64,000 nt of DNA from Apiospora phragmitis (lineage: Eukaryota; Ascomycota; Sordariomycetes; Amphisphaeriales; Apiosporaceae), in assembly GCA_038363925.1 (NCBI GenBank), contig JAQQWL010000002.1, forward strand, positions 5,394,001 to 5,458,000, written 5' to 3'. The translations under genes and the position numbers were made by a program. Below the pieces are notes generated by a model. That model did no database searches, had not been told where the DNA came from, and saw only the letters and a program-made list of their open reading frames with translations. Below, one piece after another: positions 58,014-64,000 of this stretch (positions are counted from its first letter, which is position 1; every line of letters begins with the position of its first letter).

Positions 58014-58788
58014 GGCTCAGAGAGAGAGAGAAAGAGAGAATAGGAAAACCAGGTTACCGTTAGTCAAAGAGAAATGCTGTTTGCTAAAATGATGGTGTTA
58101 TGTGAACAAGGGTTGGTGATCCAAGTCCAGTAATTGTGTGTAGTAGTGAGCGTAGGTGCCAAAGAAAACCCGTACTGGCTGCACGTTTGTTACGAAAGAT
58201 AAGAATTTCAAGAAAGTAAGTCAAAGAAAATTACGGTTATAGATAGAATTACAAGGTTCGGCTGCCGTGTTTGTGCTGCCACTATGCTGACCTATATACT
58301 GATCGCTAGTCGCTTTGTTAAGATGTCGTGATAAAGGGAAGGAAACACTTCTCGATATCAGCAATCTGGACTCGAAAAGATGTAGTTTCTGATCTCGATC
58401 TTGAAAGGTTCTGAAGGTTCTTTAACATGATTGGGCTCGTGGTTTACTATAGAAGAAAGGCTCTTTGACTGGACCAGAACAAATTAGGCCCGAGGTCAAA
58501 GGAGCTTCAACCTGAGGCGTATTATGAACAAAGGAAGCAGAGACCTAAGCAAGTAAGATCAATTCGACGGGAAAGAGAGTTGAACACTACTCCAACAATC
58601 TATACTAATCAAAAATAGACATGGGGAAAGTGCTAAGTTGCTTCAGTGTCCAGTTCAAGGGGGCTGCATGTTCAGATATTGGAATGGATAAATCATTTGA
58701 ATCAGGAGGATACTCAGTAATCCTACTCGAGGTAAATAAATCGTTTTGGTATCCCAACAGTCTCATAACTTCGTAAACCACACATGGT
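58014..58788. other. Intergenic region
   Basis: A GA-rich microsatellite lies at 58019-58041, just upstream of the acidic gene's start. The rest is moderately AT-rich with no gene signal; it contains the 3' end of the CoA-transferase gene. Confidence 0.4.
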
Positions 58789-60525
58789 CTATCTCCACTT
58801 CACCTCTGTGGCCTTCTGTGCCGCATACGGCAAGCTAGGCGTCTTCCACTCAGGAGTGCTGGCCTTATCGCTAAAGCTGACCACGGGCTTAAGCAGGCTG
58901 AGGCTCTGGCCGCCGAACTCGCTCTTGTCGAACGTCTGGAACCAGCCGCTGCCCTCCTCGAGGTAGGAGCCCAGCACGCGCTTCCACCCGTCCCAGACCG
59001 TAACCAACAAGTCGAGCACGTGGTGCGCGCCGCGCATCTCGGCCCACTGGAAACGATCGGCGCACTCCTTCACGATCTCGCGCGGGTACAGCCCGACCTC
59101 GGGCCGCAGTGCGTACGTGTCGACCGCGACGAGCGAAGAGTGCACGGCGTAGCTGCCACCGTGAATCGCGCGGTCGCGGAGCGCCTTGAGGGTGCCGACG
59201 GCGCCCAGCAGACCGCACGTCATGTCTGAGATGGGCAGCGACGGCAGCACGGCCTCGTTGTTGGGCAGGTTCAGCGACCGGCCCGTCACGTAAGCCGACC
59301 CCGACGCGGCGTCGGCGATCTGCTGCCAGCCGGGCCGCTCGGCGTAGTAGCCATCGGGCCCGTAGCAGTTCTCGGACACGTACACAATGCCCCTGCCGCG
59401 GGCCGCGGCCATGGCGGCGACTTCGTCCTGGGCCAGGCCGTACTTCTTCATCTTGCCGAGGCGGAAGCCCTGGACGAAGACGTCGGCGTCCTTGAGCAGG
59501 GCCTGCAGCGTCGCGGCGTCCTCGGCCCGGCGCAGGTCGAGCCCGATGGTGCGCTTGCCCGCGTTGAGCGTCAGCTGCAGCACGTTGATGTCGGGCAGGT
59601 GCGGCGGGTTGACGCGGATGACGTCGGCGCCCAGGCTGGAGAGGATGGTGCTAATCTGCGGGCCCGCGATGACGCGCGTCATCTCGAGGACGCGGACGCC
59701 GGCCAGGGGCCGCTTGTCGTTGGGATCCAGGGGCGGGAAGGCCACGGGGCCGATCGGGGTTTGAGGGGACAGGGGCTTGACGTTGACGAGCGGGTGCGCG
59801 GCCAGCGACTTGCCCATGGCGCTGTTGTTCCACTGCTCGGGCGTGAAGCATATGCTGCCGCAGAGCCCATTTAGCAGGTTCGTCATCTCGAGTGACTCCG
59901 GGCTGATCTTGCGCGTGTGCTGGGCGATGTGCTCCGCGGCCGCCTCGTTGCTCGCGTTGGCCGCCGCATCATTCGGGTCGACGCCGATGGACTTGAGCAC
60001 CGGCGGCGCGTCCATGGAGCCGTGCAGGGAGTACCAGACCTCCGGGTTGGCGGTGGGGTAGAGCGCGGTGGCGCGGTACTTGAGCGGCGTGTCGGTCCAG
60101 CCGCGCTCCCAGTCGGGGATGAGTGACTTCGACTTGCCCTGCTTGACGAGGCTGACGACGTCGTCGCCGCCGACGTGGGCGGCCGCGATGGTGCCCAGCC
60201 AGAAGGCCGCCTGCGTCGTGTTGACGGTGATCCGGCGGTCCTTGTCCGCGGCGCCCCGCAGTGTCAGGATCTCGTCGGCCATCACGCCGGCCATGGCGTG
60301 CAGGGAGGCGGCGACCGAGACGGCCTTGATGGGGCCCGGGATGACGGGGAAGTCTTCGCCGGTGAACTGGACCTTGGACAGGAGGGCCTCGTCTTGCGTG
60401 AACCCGGGCATCTCGGAGGCGAGCAGGCGGAAGATGCGCTCCGTGTCTTGCGGCACGGGGACGAAGGTCTTGTCCGTGTGGGTTCCGGGTCCGTAGACGT
60501 TGGGAACTCGGGAGTCTTCGGTCAT
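58789..60525 (-). CDS. Class III CoA-transferase (CaiB/BaiF family)
   Basis: A single exon of 578 residues, typical of the longer fungal members. Enzymes of this family move CoA between carboxylic acids through an aspartyl-CoA thioester. The signature half is RPLAGVRVLEMTRVIAGPQISTILSSLGADVIRVNPPHLPD followed by LNAGKRTIGLDLR and DADVFVQGFRLGKMKKYGL; the second conserved block is IVYVSENCYGPDGYYAERPGWQQIADAASG. The N-terminal part (TERIFRLLASEMPGF...) resembles a degenerate second copy of the fold. The catalytic aspartate should lie in the ADAASG or LPISDMTCGLLGA stretch. The substrate is unknown: carnitine, formyl, oxalate and alpha-methylacyl substrates all occur in the family. It is divergent from the dehydrogenase gene, 1.3 kb apart, which suggests a shared catabolic pathway for a hydroxylated or branched acid. 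Confidence 0.87.
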   Translation of the reverse strand: MTEDSRVPNVYGPGTHTDKTFVPVPQDTERIFRLLASEMPGFTQDEALLSKVQFTGEDFPVIPGPIKAVSVAASLHAMAGVMADEILTLRGAADKDRRITVNTTQAAFWLGTIAAAHVGGDDVVSLVKQGKSKSLIPDWERGWTDTPLKYRATALYPTANPEVWYSLHGSMDAPPVLKSIGVDPNDAAANASNEAAAEHIAQHTRKISPESLEMTNLLNGLCGSICFTPEQWNNSAMGKSLAAHPLVNVKPLSPQTPIGPVAFPPLDPNDKRPLAGVRVLEMTRVIAGPQISTILSSLGADVIRVNPPHLPDINVLQLTLNAGKRTIGLDLRRAEDAATLQALLKDADVFVQGFRLGKMKKYGLAQDEVAAMAAARGRGIVYVSENCYGPDGYYAERPGWQQIADAASGSAYVTGRSLNLPNNEAVLPSLPISDMTCGLLGAVGTLKALRDRAIHGGSYAVHSSLVAVDTYALRPEVGLYPREIVKECADRFQWAEMRGAHHVLDLLVTVWDGWKRVLGSYLEEGSGWFQTFDKSEFGGQSLSLLKPVVSFSDKASTPEWKTPSLPYAAQKATEVKWR

Positions 60526-61859
60526 GCTGGTTGGTGTGGCTCACGAGGAGACTTGTTTTGTGAACAGGAAAGTGCAGAAGAATCGAGAGGATTTTGATTC
60601 CAAATATCGTATTAGTAGGTTGGATGATTCAATACCTACCTTAGTAATAAAAGTTTATTCAGGATAAGGTAGTGACACGGATATATAAAGACAGTTTAAT
60701 GGTGGATGGCCAAAGCAGGCTAGTAGGTATTGGGGCATGCCTTCTATAGGACTATCTATATATAATTGGACATTCCGACCTTTGCATAAGACCCCGACCC
60801 CCTTGCTTGGAGATGATACCTAGACACAGCACCCCGCGAGCGGAACTTTGCTCCGTCTCTTGCCTGGATGGTGAATCTGGAAAACAGGCAGAGAGCCCAT
60901 CCCACCCGGGGAGCCGATGCACGTCGCTCCATGATATGACCGCGAGAAAGCCGAAGGTTGTATTTGAGACACAGACACTTACGTACTACGTGTCCCTGCC
61001 CAAGGCAAAACTAAAAAGCTTTGATCCCCAACTCTCGGCCAACTCCACAGCTTCCCGGGACCCAAAGGGGTGGGGCCGTTCTACTCGAACCTCGGGAGAC
61101 CCGATGTTGCGGTCCTAAACGTCATGACGCTGCAAGATGGTCCTAAGAGCGTCAAATCAAGAGGCGAGATTCGGTCATCATGTTTGCTTTCTTGATCATA
61201 TTTTGGAGAGCCCTTGGCCAACCGGGTTCATTATATTACAAAGGCGGCAAAACTGGCATGACTTACGATTTACTTGTGCAATACAAACTAAGGTTCGCAG
61301 AGACTGCTAGAGCTAGACCGCAACGACGCTTGCGGAGATATCCTGGTGTTCCTAATCCATGGTTGTATTCTTAAGCCCGACGATCCAGCACGCTAGGGGA
61401 ATTTCATGCCCCCATAGCGGAAACCGTTCCCAGCCACGCCAGCCTCCTTTCCGCTGTGGGCCCTCGACTAGCATCTGCAGCCGGCACTCGCGCATCTCCA
61501 CATGGCTAACCTGCATCGAAAACTTCTGCGAGTCATGCCATTTGGCTGCTTCGTTGTCACGGTTTCATGCCAATCCAGGGTATCTACTCGGGGAATTCGC
61601 TTCGGTGAAGACGCGAAGTGGTTCCTGCTAACATACGCAGCTTGTACAACGCATACATCATAGGGGAATACCAAGCTAACCCCGGTGTTCCCGCTATGCA
61701 TCTCCGATATAAAACTTGGCTTACACATATCAGTACGACGCGCAAGGCTAGGGATTTAGCAGCTGAAATATTCTCTAGTCATCAGAAGCACGAATATACA
61801 ACTTTGTTCGGCTTTACCACATTGCTCTATTGCAAATAATACTTTTCCTCTAAGACACC
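60526..61859. other. Divergent intergenic region of 1.3 kb
   Basis: Promoters of the CoA-transferase and dehydrogenase genes. Short frames on the plus strand (for example 61359-61631) have no domain. I see no other feature. Confidence 0.45.
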
Positions 61860-62843
61860 ATGTCAGAAATCCAAAGAGTGGCCATCATTGGCTGTGGCAC
61901 TATCGGCGCGTCATGGGCCGCGCTGTTTCTAGCCCACGGCCTCACCGTCACAGCCTTCGACATCAACCCGGCCGCCGAGGCAACCATGCGGAGTCTCGTA
62001 CGCGATGCGCTGCCGGTCCTCACACGGCTAGGTCAGACCAAGAAGGCCGACGCTAAGGCCGAAGACGTTATTTTCACCACAGACCTTGCCGAAGCCCTGA
62101 AAGGAGCGCAGCTGGTCCAGGAGAACGGGCCGGAACGCTTAGATTTCAAGCGCGAACTCCTCAACAGCATGACCAAACACATCAGCAGTGAGACCATCAT
62201 CGCCACGAGCTCGAGCGGCCTGACGTGCTCCTCGATTCAAGAAGGCATGGACGCGGCCGCGAAGCCGGAGCGCTGCGTCGTAGGCCACCCCTTTAACCCG
62301 CCGCACCTGATCCCGCTCGTCGAGGTCGTGGGCGGGGCCCAGACCTCCGAGGACACGGTGCGGCGGATGATGGCCTTCTACACGTCCATCGGCAAGAAGG
62401 CCGTGCACGTCCAGAAGGAGGTGGTCGGCCACATCGCCAACCGGCTGCAGGGGGCGATCATGCGCGAGGCCCTGTACCTGCTGCAGGAGGGCGTGTGCGG
62501 CGTCGCGGACATCGACGACGCGGTCTCCAACGGGCCGGGCCTGCGCTGGGGGGTCATGGGCCCCAGCACGCTGTTCCACCTCGGCGGCGGGCCCGGCGGC
62601 GTCCAGCACATGGCCGACCACCTGCTGGGCCCGCTGATGAGCTGGTACGCGCCGCGGGACCCGGTCGTGGACGACGAGCTGAAACAAAAGTGGGTGGACG
62701 GGACGCTGGCGATGGTCGGGGACCGGAGCTTCCAGGACTTGTCCAGGCAGCGCGACGAGGAGCTCATCCGGCTCTTGAACGTGCGGAAGGAGTGGGATGG
62801 GTATGCACAGGAGCAACAGCAGCAGCAGCAGCAGAAGCAATGA
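61860..62843 (+). CDS. 3-hydroxyacyl-CoA / L-carnitine-type dehydrogenase
   Basis: A single exon of 327 residues. The N-terminal Rossmann fold starts RVAIIGCGTIGASWAALFLAHG (GxGxxG) with DINPAAE as the end of the second strand, where aspartate favours NAD. The conserved catalytic segment follows: VQENGPERLDFKRELL, SSSGLTCSSIQEGM and GHPFNPPHLIPLVEVVGG, with the histidine and asparagine of this family. The C-terminal domain (KEVVGHIANRLQGAIMREALYLLQEGV, SNGPGLRWGVMGP) matches the short carnitine dehydrogenase / lambda-crystallin / L-gulonate dehydrogenase branch better than the mitochondrial beta-oxidation enzyme. It oxidises a 3-hydroxy acid or its CoA ester with NAD. The C-terminal QEQQQQQQQKQ from CAG repeats is unusual. 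There is no clear peroxisomal tail. Confidence 0.87.
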   Translation: MSEIQRVAIIGCGTIGASWAALFLAHGLTVTAFDINPAAEATMRSLVRDALPVLTRLGQTKKADAKAEDVIFTTDLAEALKGAQLVQENGPERLDFKRELLNSMTKHISSETIIATSSSGLTCSSIQEGMDAAAKPERCVVGHPFNPPHLIPLVEVVGGAQTSEDTVRRMMAFYTSIGKKAVHVQKEVVGHIANRLQGAIMREALYLLQEGVCGVADIDDAVSNGPGLRWGVMGPSTLFHLGGGPGGVQHMADHLLGPLMSWYAPRDPVVDDELKQKWVDGTLAMVGDRSFQDLSRQRDEELIRLLNVRKEWDGYAQEQQQQQQQKQ

Positions 62844-63052
62844 TGGCTTATTCGAGCAATCATAAAGAAATGGTATCTGCGCTATGTCCTAATAGAAAAT
62901 CCCAAAAAGAGCAAAAAAAAAAAAGAAGCCGAAAGAAGCAAAAACAAGGAAACCAAAACTCCGCCCGAAACCCGTGGTGCCCGATTATTCCTAAAATTCC
63001 AGAAATGACTGAAGAATTTGACTTTTATGCGGTCGTCGCCTGTGGCAGTACG
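62844..63052. other. Short convergent intergenic region
   Basis: An A-rich strip (62911-62960) after the dehydrogenase stop may serve 3' end formation. Nothing else was seen. Confidence 0.35.
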
Positions 63053-64000
63053 TCAAAACCCAAAGACCCTACAGATGCCGCCTCTGGAGTTGGGTCTGCC
63101 TGACCAGCCGGAATGGGCTGAGCATCCGACACGGGGGGGCGAGGTATTGCTGCAAGTCTCGGACTTCTTCCGGAGCAGCTCCATGTATCGTTCCATCCAG
63201 GCGTCCACCTGTGCATCGTCCATCTGTTCGAGATCCTCGTCACTCGTGAGGTGAATGTTTTCGATGGTCATTTTCTTGATGTCGACCATGGCTGGTCCTC
63301 CTTTCACCGCTGTGGCTTCTGGGAGGCCGTAATCTTCCACCACCTCGTCCTTGGTAGCGTTGCTCAACCCACGTTTCAATAATGGGACTGGGCCTGTGAA
63401 TGGCAACGACGGAAGAACATTTAGGCACTCATCCGGGATGTAGTACAACTTCCTCTTCGGCTTGTTGAATCCAAAGGACTTGAACTGTGATGCGTTACAT
63501 TCGCTGGCAGGGTACAGTGCCTTGCCGCTCCTCCTCGAAAGAGCGTCCTTCAGATCCTGGAGCGGCGGGGGCTTCGTATACAGCTCTCGGTACTGCTTCA
63601 GGTTCGGGTGCTGGGTCTCGTAGAACTCGTCATTGGTCAGGAGCGTCCACCCGGGGTCGTCCTTTGCCAAGTCTGACGGCCAGCACGGGGTGTCCCGTAA
63701 GCCGTACTATGTATCATCCACAGGAAGATTGTCCCAATCCTCGATCTTGAAGATGGCATGACGGGTATTGACTGAAACAACGCTTGTGATAGCTACCAAC
63801 CAGGAAGTCAGCCCACACCTTAGTGTGCCATGCAATATCATCCGTTGGGACCAGACCGCAAAGATAACACTTACTTATCGTGCCATCCGTTCCTTTCCTG
63901 CCTGCCTTTACCTCCGGTTTTCCCACAGTCTGAAACATTGTCACGGTTCTCCAAGGTCGTTTCCCGCTTTTTAGTAGTACTTACCGTCATAGCATCGTGT
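63053..64000 (-). CDS. Unknown protein, partial, with an in-frame TAG
   Basis: The minus strand reads NTRHAIFKIEDWDNLPVDDT, a TAG at 63709-63707, then YGLRDTPCWPSDLAKDDPGWTLLTNDEFYETQHPNLKQ and on to a mostly charged helical protein (SDEDLEQMDDAQVDAWMERYMELLRKKSE) that ends at 63053. The frame is the same on both sides of the TAG, so it may be a C-to-T change of CAG or a wrongly read base; an intron that removes it is not evident. Upstream, the acceptor at 63772 (TGTTTCAG) and donors GTAAGT near 63870 and 63980 suggest small 5' exons, the first probably outside the window. No domain was recognised. The proline- and tryptophan-containing segment looks conserved. Confidence 0.5.

Overview
The window is nuclear DNA of a filamentous ascomycete (Pezizomycotina, probably a Sordariomycete; the class is an inference). 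The evidence is short GT-AG introns with CTAAC/CTGAC branch sites, fungal gene families (Zn2Cys6 regulator, S53 sedolisin, BTB, F-box, DUF7702) and a block of transposons carrying the mark of repeat-induced point mutation (RIP).

Positions 1-27,032 are AT-rich and gene-free, with CpA and TpG almost absent and stops in every frame of recognisable transposon proteins. From 1 to 20,951 I read a stack of nested Ty3/gypsy elements of one chromodomain family. Element D (minus) was hit by C (minus), C by A (plus, running off the left edge), and A by the complete element B (minus, 3,731-11,370) and by a solo LTR. A second solo LTR lies at 21,487-22,118. Two Fot1/pogo-type DNA transposons with clear inverted repeats and TA duplications follow (22,908-24,839 and 25,201-27,030). 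Composition changes abruptly at the right end of the second one.

Positions 27,033-39,000 are a transition zone with decayed or odd genes: an FHA-kinase pseudogene that has lost its catalytic core, a DUF7702-like membrane protein, a Zn2Cys6 regulator with a broken C-terminal part, a membrane-anchored histidine-acid-phosphatase relative without catalytic residues, and a stretch of about 3 kb without a recognisable gene.

Positions 38,982-46,840 hold a compact secretory-pathway group: an A1 aspartic protease, an ER-type prolyl 4-hydroxylase head to head with an HDEL-tagged PDI-like protein whose active site is TKAC instead of CxxC, and an S53 sedolisin. The hydroxylase/PDI pair is the most interesting part, because animal collagen prolyl 4-hydroxylase is a complex of just these two protein types. 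The PDI-like gene also appears to contain two consecutive 8-nt microexons.

Positions 47,566-64,000 are ordinary gene-rich euchromatin: F-box protein, RFC3, a J-domain protein, a DUF1295 membrane protein, a BTB protein, an acidic unknown protein, then a divergent pair (class III CoA-transferase and 3-hydroxyacyl-CoA/carnitine-type dehydrogenase) and a partial unknown gene at the right edge. RFC3, the BTB gene and the acidic gene all carry 1-nt frameshifts near G/C runs. As RFC3 is normally essential, these may be sequence errors rather than real lesions.
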